Below are positions 51,917 to 62,063 of a DNA stretch of 64,000 nucleotides, one piece after another. Source of the DNA: JAGDMJ01 sp963809695. GTDB taxonomy: Bacteria > Bacteroidota > Ignavibacteria > UBA10030 > UBA6906. Within the stretch, counting starts at the first letter, position 1. The number at the start of each line of letters is the position of its first letter. The stretch covers positions 62,001-126,000 of the forward strand of contig CAWEKI010000012.1 of NCBI GenBank assembly GCA_963809695.1, read 5' to 3'. The translations under genes were made by a program, and so were the position numbers. The notes below the pieces were generated by a model that searched no databases, was not told where the DNA came from, and saw only the letters and a list, made by a program, of their open reading frames with translations.

Positions 51917-52750
51917 ATGAACCTTGAGGAAATCAACAGGCTCTACGATTTTGCCGGCAAGACAGTCCTTCTTACGGGAGGTGCAGGCGTGCTCACCGGC
52001 GAGATCGCGTGCGCACTTTTCGGGTGCAACGCGAACATTGCCATCATCGATCGAGACCCGGCACTGGCCGACACCGTCATGAAACGCATTGAGCCGGTCG
52101 GGGACCGGGCAGTCGTGATATACGGAGATGTGCTTCAACCCGAGACCATGCAGAGGGCGCTGGAGCAGGTCATCACGGCGTACGGCAAGGTGGATTTCCT
52201 GGTCAATGGCGCCGGGGGAAACAATCCCAAAGCCACAACGACGCCTACGACGACATTTTTTGACCTGCCTCAGGATGCGCTTCGGTTCGTGTCGGACCTC
52301 AACCTGCTCGGAACCATCATACCGTGTCAGGTGATCGGCAAGCACATGGCTGAGCGGAAAGAAGGGGTCATCCTGAATATTTCCTCCATGAATGCGTTTC
52401 GCCCTCTGACGCGGATCCCTGCATACTCGGCGTCCAAAGCGGCCGTCACGAATTTCACGCAGTGGCTCGCTGTATACATGGCACAAGAGATCTCGCCCAG
52501 GATCAGGGTCAATGCCATTGCCCCCGGCTTCTTCCTGACCAATCAGAACCGCTTCCTGCTGATCGATAAGGAGAGCGGAAAAGAAACGGTCCGTGGACGG
52601 AAGATCCTTGATCACACGCCGATGGGACGTTACGGGATGCCGGAGGATCTGCTGGGCACCGTGTTGTGGCTGCTGTCGCCTGCATCGAATTTCGTGACCG
52701 GCGTAGTCATCCCGGTCGATGGCGGGTTCTCCGCCTATAGTGGAGTGTAA
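51917..52750 (+). CDS. uxuB: SDR-family fructuronate reductase / D-mannonate oxidoreductase
   Basis: The 277-residue SDR has LLTGGAGVLTGEIA, VNGAGGNNPKATTTPTTTFF, the catalytic YSASKAAV and NAIAPGFFLTNQNR. The long NNPKAT insertion and the LIDKESGKETVRGRKILDHT segment are typical of the SDR-type D-mannonate oxidoreductases used by Thermotoga and many Bacteroidota in place of the long-chain UxuB. It reduces fructuronate to D-mannonate. It starts 5 bases after the ExuT stop. No UxuA (mannonate dehydratase) follows; the next genes are 6-phosphogluconate dehydrogenase and a LarA homologue. Confidence 0.85.
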   Translation: MNLEEINRLYDFAGKTVLLTGGAGVLTGEIACALFGCNANIAIIDRDPALADTVMKRIEPVGDRAVVIYGDVLQPETMQRALEQVITAYGKVDFLVNGAGGNNPKATTTPTTTFFDLPQDALRFVSDLNLLGTIIPCQVIGKHMAERKEGVILNISSMNAFRPLTRIPAYSASKAAVTNFTQWLAVYMAQEISPRIRVNAIAPGFFLTNQNRFLLIDKESGKETVRGRKILDHTPMGRYGMPEDLLGTVLWLLSPASNFVTGVVIPVDGGFSAYSGV

Positions 52751-52768
52751 ACAGAAGGAGGAGGTATC

Positions 52769-54177
<1,409 letters not shown>

Positions 54178-54181
<4 letters not shown>

Positions 54182-55467
54182 ACAACGGCAATGCAAGGAC
54201 GGGACGCATGAACAATCTTGTGGGAGCAGGGTCATTTGAGAAACCGTTGACTCCTGCCGAGATCCGCGCGATCTGCACGGAGTCTATCGGACGGCTCAGT
54301 CTTGACGGGAAACGTGTCCTCGTGCTTATTCCCGATCATACACGGCACGCTCCTATCGATCTGTTTTTCCATATTCTCTACGACCTGCTCGGGAGCCGGG
54401 TCAGCGCGCTGGATTACCTGGTCGCAACCGGGACTCACCAGGCAATGGAGATGGAACGGATCTATAGGCACGTGGGAATTGACGCTCAAAAACATCAGCA
54501 GACCTTCCCAAAGGTCAGATTCTTCAATCATGTGCACGACGGCCCGAATGACCTGACGATGCTCGGGCTCATCCCTTCGGAGGAAATCCGGCGCCTCACC
54601 GGCGGATTGTTCAGTCAGGATATTGCCGTGACGATCAACCGGCGGGTGCTGGAATACGACCAGGTGGTGATCGTGAGCCCTGTCGTTCCACATGAAGCGA
54701 TCGGGTTCTCGGGAGGGAACAAGTACTTTTTCCCCGGTATCGGAGGTATCGACATCATCCAGACCTTTCACTGGCTTGCGGCCATCATCACCAATCCGCT
54801 GATCAACGGCGTGAAGGACACACCGACCAGGGAGGTCATCAACAGAGCGGCCTCGATGCTGCACGTTCCCACCCTCTGCTTTGCTTTTGCCGTGGATGAC
54901 CACGACAGGCTGGCGTGTCTTTATGCCGGGGATCCAAAAGAGGCCTGGTCGGGTGCGGCTGATTACTCGGCCAGGATGCACATCACATACTGGGAAAAAC
55001 CCGTTGCGCGGATTCTGGCGGTCACGCCTCCCATCTACGAAGAACTCTGGGTCGGGGGAAAGGCGATGTACAAACTTGAACCGGTCGTAGCCGAGGGCGG
55101 CGAGCTCATCATCTACGGGCCCCAGATCCGGGAGGTGTCATTCGTGCACGGCGAGCAGATCCGGCGCGTGGGCTATCATGTGCGGGACTATTTCGTCAAG
55201 CAATGGGACCGGTTCTGTAACGAGCCCAAGCTCATCCTGGCACACTCCACGAATGTACGGGGCATCGGCGAGTTCGACGAATCCGGAGAAAAGCCGCGTA
55301 TCGCTGTGACTCTTGCGACCGGAATTCCCGAGGACGTGTGCCGGGGCATCAACCTGGGGTATCAGGACCCCCGGTCTATCGACGTGGATGCATGGCGCCG
55401 GCAACAGAACGATGACATGCGTGTGGTGGAGAACGCCGGACAGGTCCTGTACAGGCTGCAAGCGTAA
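54178..55467 (+). CDS. LarA-family nickel-pincer racemase/epimerase, putative sugar-acid (gluconate/mannonate) 2-epimerase
   Basis: The 429-residue protein has the LarA fold signatures: IPDHTRH, ATGTHQAMEMERI with His87, VVPHEAIGFSGGNKYFFPGI with His172 and Lys182, and QTFHW with His198. These match His108, His174, Lys184 and His200 of lactate racemase; the Lys binds the nickel-pincer cofactor and His198 coordinates nickel. The superfamily includes D-gluconate 2-epimerase, and D-mannonate and D-gluconate are C2 epimers. Between gnd and kdgK in a uronate operon, sugar-acid epimerisation is more plausible than lactate racemisation (inference). Cofactor makers LarB, LarC and LarE are not in the window. 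Confidence 0.82.
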
Positions 55468-55499
55468 TTGTAACCACCTACTAACCGCGAGGATACCTA

Positions 55500-56584
55500 T
55501 GGCATTGCACATTCATCCGGAAAAAGACACCCAATTCGACCTTCTTGCCCTTGGGGAGTGCATGATCCGCCTGAGTCCCCCCGGACATCAGCGGATCGAA
55601 CTCACTCCCTACTTTGAAGCATACGCCGGCGGCGGCGAGTACAATGTGGCCTATGCCCTGGCCCGCTACGGCATGCGCACAAGCTGGGTGTCCCGTTTGG
55701 TGGACAATCCGCTCGGCCATTTTATCAAGAACCATGCGCGCACAAGCGGCATGGATATCAGCGAGGTCGTCTGGGTTCCGTACGACGGGTCCGGCCGCGC
55801 TGACCGGATCGGGCTCAACTTCACCGAAGTGGGCATGGGTGTGCGTGCGAGCGTGACTATGTATGACCGCGGGCATACGGCTGTGGCGCACATGAAAGCA
55901 GGAGAGGTGGATTGGAGCAGGATTTTCTCTCAGCGCAAAGCCCGCTGGTTCCATACCGGCGGCATCTTTACAGCCCTGAGCGATGGGTGCGCGGATGTGG
56001 CGCTCGAGGCGATGAAGGCGGCCCACGATGCCGGGACGGTGATCAGCTACGACCTGAATTTTCGAAGTAAACTCTGGTCAAGCAAAAAGGCGATCGAAGT
56101 CACAAAGAAACTGGTCCCTTACATCGACGTGCTGATCGGGAACGAGGAGGACTTCCAGAAAGTGCTCGGCTTCGAAGTCGAAGGGACCGATGCGAGCCTC
56201 ACGTCGCTTCCTATCGAGGGGTATAAGAGAATGGTTGAAAAAGTCGTGAAGACGCACCCGCACATTCAGGCGGTCGGCACGACTCTGCGGGAAGTGGTCA
56301 GTGGATCTGTCAACAATTGGTCGGCGATTATGTATTATGACGGGCGGTTCTACGAGTCCCGGCGGTACGAGCGGCTGGAGGTGGAAGACCGGGTGGGAGG
56401 AGGAGATGGCTTCTGCAGCGGCTTCGTCTACGGGCTCCTGCACGGCATGGCCCCTCAGGAATGTGTGGATCTTGGCTCTGCCCATGGGGCGTTGCTGCAG
56501 TCCACACGCGGGGATACGAGCATGGTCACGATGGAAGAGACCATGCATGTGATGAAAGGGGGGAGTGCTCGCATCAAGCGATAA
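55500..56584 (+). CDS. kdgK: PfkB-family sugar kinase, probable 2-keto-3-deoxygluconate kinase
   Basis: ATG 55500, after CGCGAGGATACCT, gives 361 residues; the longer frame from 55313 lies in the LarA-like gene. PfkB motifs are clear: YAGGGEYNVAYALARYGMRT near the N-terminus and the anion-hole segment VEDRVGGGDGFCSGFVYGLL near the C-terminus. The DRVGGGD variant is common in KDG kinases. It should phosphorylate 2-keto-3-deoxygluconate from KduD to KDPG for an aldolase encoded elsewhere. As no gluconokinase is visible, activity on gluconate should also be considered. Confidence 0.82.
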
Positions 56585-56631
56585 AAGCGCCCACAGAATG
56601 AATTAAAGTGACACTGAAAGGAATCCATACC

Positions 56632-57525
56632 GTGACCGCGATAACAAGAGAAGCTCTGAAAGCCTTCCAGCCGCAGCATGAACGGTTCATCGGCTTTGAC
56701 TCTGATGGCTGTATCTTCGATTCGATGGAATTGAAGCACAAGGAATGCTTCATCCCCAATATCATCAAATATTACAATCTCCAGCCTGTGTCGAAGTATG
56801 CCCGCCAGGCAGCAGAATTTGTAAACCTGTATTCTTTCTGGCGCGGAACAAACAGGTTTCCGGCTCTGGTGAAGACCTTCGAACTGCTCAGAGACTGGCC
56901 GGAAGTGCAGCGCCGCAGGGTATCGCTCGCTGATTGGGCCCCCATTCAGGAGTTCATTGAGTCGGCCTCTGCGCTCGGCAACCCGGCATTGAAGGAGGCA
57001 GTGGCAAAGTCCGGAAACGGCGTTCTGAAACTCACGCTCGAGTGGAGCGAAGCGGTGAACCGGGATATTGAAGCCATGGTAAAGGGATTGCCCCCATTTC
57101 CCCTTGTCCGGGAAAGTCTGAAGAAACTTCAGGGGCGTGCGGACATGATGGTGGTCTCGGCGACGCCGGCGGAGGCGCTGCGGCGGGAATGGGTGGAGCA
57201 CAAGATCGATCAGTACGTGGCGCTCATCGCCGGACAGGAGCTGGGGAAGAAGGAAGAGCAACTTGGCCTGACCGCGTCCGGTAAATACGCTTCAGGGCAC
57301 ATCCTCATGGTAGGAGACGCACTGGGAGATCTGAAAGCGTCACGCTCTGCCGGCGCTCTGTTCTACCCGGTCCTTCCCGGCAAGGAGGACGAGTCCTGGA
57401 AACTCTTCCATGATGAAGTGTGCGAAGAGTTCCTTGCAGGGAAATACACCAGGGAAAGCGAAGCAATGCATCTCGCGGCGTTTGAGAAAGCGCTGCCTAA
57501 GGTTGCGCCGTGGATGAAGGCGTGA
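56632..57525 (+). CDS. HAD-superfamily hydrolase
   Basis: GTG 56632 is preferred because AAAGGA lies 9 bases upstream; an in-frame GTG at 56608 is less well supported. The product has 297 residues. Motif I is FDSDGCIFDSM, with both Asp kept and Cys in place of the common Thr. The Lys motif may lie near LGKKEEQLG, and motif IV is MVGDALGDLKAS. The long segment between motifs I and II forms a helical cap. It is likely a small-molecule phosphatase or phosphomutase. Its place after kdgK suggests a sugar-acid phosphate, but the substrate is unknown. Confidence 0.75.
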   Translation: MTAITREALKAFQPQHERFIGFDSDGCIFDSMELKHKECFIPNIIKYYNLQPVSKYARQAAEFVNLYSFWRGTNRFPALVKTFELLRDWPEVQRRRVSLADWAPIQEFIESASALGNPALKEAVAKSGNGVLKLTLEWSEAVNRDIEAMVKGLPPFPLVRESLKKLQGRADMMVVSATPAEALRREWVEHKIDQYVALIAGQELGKKEEQLGLTASGKYASGHILMVGDALGDLKASRSAGALFYPVLPGKEDESWKLFHDEVCEEFLAGKYTRESEAMHLAAFEKALPKVAPWMKA

Positions 57526-57556
57526 ATCATCAAACTTCATATGTAAGGAAGATCGT

Positions 57557-58714
57557 ATGATTCGGATGTGCAGAAGTATTCTTGCCGGGGTGGTCTTGTG
57601 TATGGCTGCCCCGCTTTTCGCGGGTGAGGGAGTTGTGGTCACTGTCAGGAATCCGTCGACGCTTCCGCGGGTGAGCGAAACTGTCGAAGTGCAGTTGGCG
57701 GACCTTCTGGCGCTTGACTCCCTGCTCGGGAAAGGAAACGTCGGGGTCAGAGACCAGGCGAGCGGAGGGCAGCTCGTGGTGCAGGTGACGGACGAGGAGC
57801 TGCTGTTTCAGTCGGACTTCGCCGCTGGAGAGACGAAGGCGTTTCTGGTAGAGACAGGAGAACAAGCCGGGAAGGGTGTCGTTTCGAAAGTGGATGGTTT
57901 TTTTGTAACGCCGCGCGAGGACTATGCATGGGAGAACGACCGGATCGCCTTTCGCATGTACGGGCCGGCGCTCGCGGCGGAAGTCAGCAACGGTATCGAC
58001 GTCTGGACGAAACGGGTTCGCGGCCTGATTGTTCGCAAGTGGTACGAGGCGGACGCGAAAAGCGGCACCGGGAATTACTATCACACTGACCGGGGTGAGG
58101 GGGCGGATTTCTTCGCGGTGGGTAAGACGCTCGGCGCAGGCGGATGCGGGATTTGGTACATGGATAGTCTCTACCAACCAGGCGTGTTTTCGTCGTACAG
58201 GACCCTGAGCAACGGACCAATCAGGACATCGTTTGAGTTGACCTACACCCCATGGAACGTTGGAGGAAAGAGACTGACGGAGCGGTTGCGCATATCGCTC
58301 GATGCCGGCCGGAATCTCAACACGATCCAGGTCGCGTTCTCCGGCGTCGAGCCGGGGGATTCGCTGCTGATCGCTTGCGGTCTGGTCAAGAGGAAGGGTG
58401 TGACCATCCACATTTCCGACAACGGGTCACGGGCGGCCCTCTGGGGGCCGACGAACGATGATCCTGCGAACGGCTCGCTCGGCACCGGGATAGTCCTGCT
58501 TCCATCCTCCGTCGTGGGGACGCGCGCAGACAGCATCCAGGTCCTGGTGCTTGCGCGCATGGACGGAGGGGAGTCATTCACGTACTGGGCCGGTGCCGGA
58601 TGGACCCGCAGCGGAGATTTCGCCAATGCCAATGCCTGGGACGAACACCTGGGAAATTTCTCGACCATGCTTGCCGAGCCGCTCGAGATCACTGTGGCAT
58701 CCCGCCGCGATTAG
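57557..58714 (+). CDS. Exported DUF4861-family protein
   Basis: The 385-residue protein has a Sec signal (AGVVLCMAAPLFAG) and a beta-rich body (VVVTVRNPSTLPRVSETVEV, VWTKRVRGLIVRKWYE, YYHTDRGEGADFFAVGKTLG, SYRTLSNGPIRTSFELTY). This pattern fits the DUF4861 family (PF16153), often found with pectin-degradation genes in Bacteroidota. Conserved His, Asp and Tyr near GNYYHTDRGEGADFF may form an active site, but no activity is assigned here. It is the last gene before the second promoter, 31 bases after the HAD gene, and is separated from the receptor gene by 234 bases. Confidence 0.72.
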   Translation: MIRMCRSILAGVVLCMAAPLFAGEGVVVTVRNPSTLPRVSETVEVQLADLLALDSLLGKGNVGVRDQASGGQLVVQVTDEELLFQSDFAAGETKAFLVETGEQAGKGVVSKVDGFFVTPREDYAWENDRIAFRMYGPALAAEVSNGIDVWTKRVRGLIVRKWYEADAKSGTGNYYHTDRGEGADFFAVGKTLGAGGCGIWYMDSLYQPGVFSSYRTLSNGPIRTSFELTYTPWNVGGKRLTERLRISLDAGRNLNTIQVAFSGVEPGDSLLIACGLVKRKGVTIHISDNGSRAALWGPTNDDPANGSLGTGIVLLPSSVVGTRADSIQVLVLARMDGGESFTYWAGAGWTRSGDFANANAWDEHLGNFSTMLAEPLEITVASRRD

Positions 58715-58795
58715 CCTTTGCGAGTGGGACTTTTCCGCGCCCGGCAAAAACGCCGAATTCGTCATGGAATCGCGACATTTATTTCAATTTCGGAC

Positions 58796-58824
58796 TTGAC
58801 AAAAACGAGTCGTGTTGCTATATT
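58796..58824 (+). promoter_or_regulatory. Consensus sigma-70-type promoter of the receptor operon
   Basis: TTGACA (58796-58801) and TATATT (58819-58824) are 17 bases apart. The promoter reads into the TonB-dependent receptor gene at 58949 with a leader of about 115 bases. Three CG-centred repeats begin 7 bases after the -10 box. Confidence 0.85.
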
Positions 58825-58831
58825 CAGCAAA

Positions 58832-58867
58832 GTAATCGATAACTGTATCGGTTAAGTAACCGCTACC
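58832..58867. promoter_or_regulatory. Three phased CG-centred operator-like repeats
   Basis: GTAATCGATAAC (58832-58843), TGTATCGGTTAA (58844-58855) and GTAACCGCTACC (58856-58867) are head-to-tail 12-mers with CG centres exactly 12 bases apart. Within them CGGTTA-AG-TAACCG (58849-58862) is also a perfect inverted repeat. The same motif is at 38701-38724 and 42675-42686. They cover the probable transcription start, as expected for repression. The LacI-family protein of this window is the likely binder (inference). Confidence 0.7.
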
Positions 58868-58948
58868 TTTTTGGCTTCCCGTTCTTCCTGAGTTTTGTTT
58901 CTGTCTCGTGTTTGCCGGTACTAGTTTTGACACTCCGGGAGTACTGTC

Positions 58949-61900
58949 ATGAACGTTGTACAGCCCATCAGATCGTTTACCCTCTTCGGTCTCCTGTTTC
59001 TCATACCGCTCCAATTGTTCGGGCAAGGAACTCTGCGAGGTACAGTCGTGGACTCTGCGGGGCACAACGCGCTCATCGGGGCGAACGTCTATCTTGTGGG
59101 AACTGCGCTCGGCGCTGTGACAGACAGGGAGGGGGAATTCAGAATTGTGAAGGTGCCGCAGGGAACATACACGCTTCGGTTCTCCTACCTCGGATATCAG
59201 ACGCGGGAAATTCCCATCACAGTCACGCCCGACCTCACAATCCCCGTGTACGTCAGCCTGTTGCAAGGCATGGTGGAGGGGGAAGAGGTCACGGTCACGG
59301 CCCAGGCTCGTGGTCAGGTTTCCGCCATCAACCAGCAGATCAGCTCATCGACGATCATCAACGTCATCTCTGAAGAGAAGATCCAGGAGCTCCCTGATGC
59401 CAATGCCGCCGAAGCGATCGGTAGGCTTCCCGGCGTTTCCATCACACGGTCGGGGGGAGAAGCCAACAAAGTCATACTTCGCGGCCTGAGCGACAAGTTC
59501 ACGACCGTCACGGTCGACGGCATCAAGATTCCTCCCACGGACGCTGACTCGCGCGGCGTAGATCTCAGCATCGTGTCCCAAGGATCGCTTGCGGGTGTCG
59601 AACTCTTCAAGGCGCTCACCCCGGACAAAGACGCGGACGCCATCGGAGGGAGCATCAACCTGGTGACCAGGAAGGCACCGTCGGAGCGACTCCTGAGGTT
59701 CGATGCGCGCGGGGACTACAATCAACTGATGGACAAATACGGCCAGTACGATTTCGCCCTGCGGTACGGGGAACGATTCTTCAGCGACGTGCTGGGAGTG
59801 CAGGTCCAGGGCAATCTTGAACGGCGCTACAGGAGCAATGAGCGCTATAATCTCACCTACAACCAGGCGTTGCGCGGCGGTACGGACTATGAGATCAGTG
59901 ATCTCCTGCCGGAATTCAACAATGAGATCCGGAGGAGAAGCGGAGGAACCCTCCTGCTGGATCTCAACACCCCCGACAGCGGCAGCGTGAGGCTGAATAC
60001 CATCTTCAGCCGAACGGACAGGAGTTGGCTGCAATCGCGCAGGGATTATCCGTACGGGTCCGGTATCTCCGTGACCTACCAATATCGCGATCGGGAGCAG
60101 GAGATCAACAACTTCAATACCGCTCTCCAGGGGAAGAACTACCTCGGGGGACTCACGTTTACCTGGGGTGCCTCCTTTGCCCAGTCGAAAGGGGAATACC
60201 CGTACGATTACTACATCGACTTCATCGAGCCATCAATCTTGCAGGGCAGCACCGTCATTTCGGGAATGCGGGGCGACACCCCGGCGCTGAAGTCAAGCCC
60301 TGAGCAGCTGATCCCCTACGCGTTGAACAACTTTCAGGTTGCATACCTTAACGCCGCCTATTATCGCTCGGAGTTGAACCTGGACAAAGAGAAGACCGCA
60401 TACCTGGACGTGGCCGGGGAGTATCTGCTGGGCAGCGGGCTTTCCGGGGAACTCAAGGTTGGAGGCAAATACAAATACAAGAACAGGAACAAGGAAAGCG
60501 GAGAGATCTATTCTCCATACTACCTGGGCTATTGGAGAGCGTTCAGCAGGAACGCTGACGGGTCAATACAGAAGAAGGATTTTACCGGTACATGGTTTGA
60601 GCCGTTCTATCAACGCTTCAAGAGGGACCAAAGCACCCGCAATCCCTTTGCGTTGGATTTTCTTGACCAGCCCCCTGACTACAGAATGCTCTACGATACC
60701 TACGACCTGCGGCCGATCGTTGACAGGAATGCCCTGCGGCTCTGGTATGAGCTCAATAAGAACGGGGTGGACAGCCTTGGCCGCAGTTACGAGTACTACA
60801 CGAATCCTGCAGCCGAGGCGGACTTCTACGACGTCGTGGAACGTGTCGGTTCTGGCTACGTGATGAACACGCTGAACTTCGGACAGGCTGTGACCTTCAT
60901 CGCCGGCCTGCGCGTGGAACAGGAAAAGAATGACTACCGGTCAAAGTTCTCACCCTTCGGACTGGGCGGCTTCCCCATCCCCAGCGGTCCGATCCATGAC
61001 ACGACATCGACCTACACTGAGACCATCTGGCTTCCCAACTTTCACCTTACCGTGCGCCCGACGGACTTTGCGATATTCCGCGTTGCTGCCTATCGCGCCC
61101 TCCTGCGTCCGGACTTCAATATGCGCCTGGAGAAATTCGTTTCCCAGGGCGGCGGCGGCAATCTCAGCCTTCTGCTCGGGAATTCCCATCTGAAGACCGC
61201 GAAGGCATGGAACTATGAGCTCAATGCATCCTTCTTTGGACCTACTTTCGGCTTGATTTCAGCATCGGTGTACTACAAAGAGATCAGCGACCTTTTCCAC
61301 ATGCTGGATACAGCATCAACCGTTGGAAACAGCCTGATCAACGAACTCGGGATTACCTGGAGTTCACCGCATGCCGGCGCCTATTCCCTCACCGCGCCGT
61401 ACACATCTACCCGTCCGGCGAAGGTCTGGGGATTCGAACTCGAACATCAGGTGAATCTCAATTTCCTCCCCGGTTTTCTCAAGAATTTCGTCCTCTCGTA
61501 CAACGGCTCAATTGTCCGGTCCGAGACCTATGTGCTTTCCGTTGACACATTTAACGTGTACGTGAAACAACCGACCGGATTTCCTCCGCCGTTCGATTCC
61601 GTGTCTGTCCCGATCACAAACACCAAGTCCGTTGAGAAAAAGCAGAGCCTTGAGAACCAACCGAAGTTCTACGGCAATATCGCCCTCGGGTATGACATTG
61701 GCGGATTCTCCGTGCGCCTCTCTCTGTTCCACCAGTCCGCGTACAACATCTCCTTCTCGGCAAGCGGCATCACCGACCGGATCAGCAACAGCTTCACCCG
61801 GCTCGATCTGGCTCTCAGACAGCACATTACCGACCATTTCTCTATCATGCTGAACCTGAACAACCTTACCGATACGGCAGAGCGAACATCCATCCTCAAC

Positions 61901-61981
61901 AGGGTCCAGGGATGGGAGCTCATCAGCTCGAGCGAGCGGTATGGTCTGACAGGAAACCTGGGGGTGAGACTGACACTGTAA
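58949..61981 (+). CDS. TonB-dependent receptor with carboxypeptidase-regulatory-like N-terminal domain
   Basis: The 1010-residue protein has a signal peptide, then a CarboxypepD_reg-like domain (GTVVDSAGHNALIGANVYLV, YLGYQTREIPITV) to about residue 110. A plug domain follows (QELPDANAAEAIGRLPGVSI, VILRGLSDKFTTVTVDGIKI, AIGGSINLVTR) and then a beta-barrel to the last residues (GLTGNLGVRLTL). It should import an oligosaccharide across the outer membrane with TonB energy. Control by the CG-centred repeats links it to pectin products. No SusD-like gene follows; a beta-helix protein with a T9SS tail takes that place. Confidence 0.92.
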   Translation: MNVVQPIRSFTLFGLLFLIPLQLFGQGTLRGTVVDSAGHNALIGANVYLVGTALGAVTDREGEFRIVKVPQGTYTLRFSYLGYQTREIPITVTPDLTIPVYVSLLQGMVEGEEVTVTAQARGQVSAINQQISSSTIINVISEEKIQELPDANAAEAIGRLPGVSITRSGGEANKVILRGLSDKFTTVTVDGIKIPPTDADSRGVDLSIVSQGSLAGVELFKALTPDKDADAIGGSINLVTRKAPSERLLRFDARGDYNQLMDKYGQYDFALRYGERFFSDVLGVQVQGNLERRYRSNERYNLTYNQALRGGTDYEISDLLPEFNNEIRRRSGGTLLLDLNTPDSGSVRLNTIFSRTDRSWLQSRRDYPYGSGISVTYQYRDREQEINNFNTALQGKNYLGGLTFTWGASFAQSKGEYPYDYYIDFIEPSILQGSTVISGMRGDTPALKSSPEQLIPYALNNFQVAYLNAAYYRSELNLDKEKTAYLDVAGEYLLGSGLSGELKVGGKYKYKNRNKESGEIYSPYYLGYWRAFSRNADGSIQKKDFTGTWFEPFYQRFKRDQSTRNPFALDFLDQPPDYRMLYDTYDLRPIVDRNALRLWYELNKNGVDSLGRSYEYYTNPAAEADFYDVVERVGSGYVMNTLNFGQAVTFIAGLRVEQEKNDYRSKFSPFGLGGFPIPSGPIHDTTSTYTETIWLPNFHLTVRPTDFAIFRVAAYRALLRPDFNMRLEKFVSQGGGGNLSLLLGNSHLKTAKAWNYELNASFFGPTFGLISASVYYKEISDLFHMLDTASTVGNSLINELGITWSSPHAGAYSLTAPYTSTRPAKVWGFELEHQVNLNFLPGFLKNFVLSYNGSIVRSETYVLSVDTFNVYVKQPTGFPPPFDSVSVPITNTKSVEKKQSLENQPKFYGNIALGYDIGGFSVRLSLFHQSAYNISFSASGITDRISNSFTRLDLALRQHITDHFSIMLNLNNLTDTAERTSILNRVQGWELISSSERYGLTGNLGVRLTL

Positions 61982-62063
61982 ACCATATATGACGTCTGAA
62001 CATTATTCCCGAGGAGGGTGGGGGCTTCCTCCTCCAATCTCTTAACCAGTCAAGGAGGTCAAC

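Noticed and set aside
55481..55492. Possible further operator half-site (CTAACCGCGAGG) upstream of kdgK
   Set aside because: Only the left half fits the CG-centred motif and no promoter is visible; chance is likely.
61982..62063. Hidden SusD-like gene after the TonB receptor
   Set aside because: The gap is only 82 bases and the next gene is a beta-helix protein with a T9SS tail, with no SusD features.
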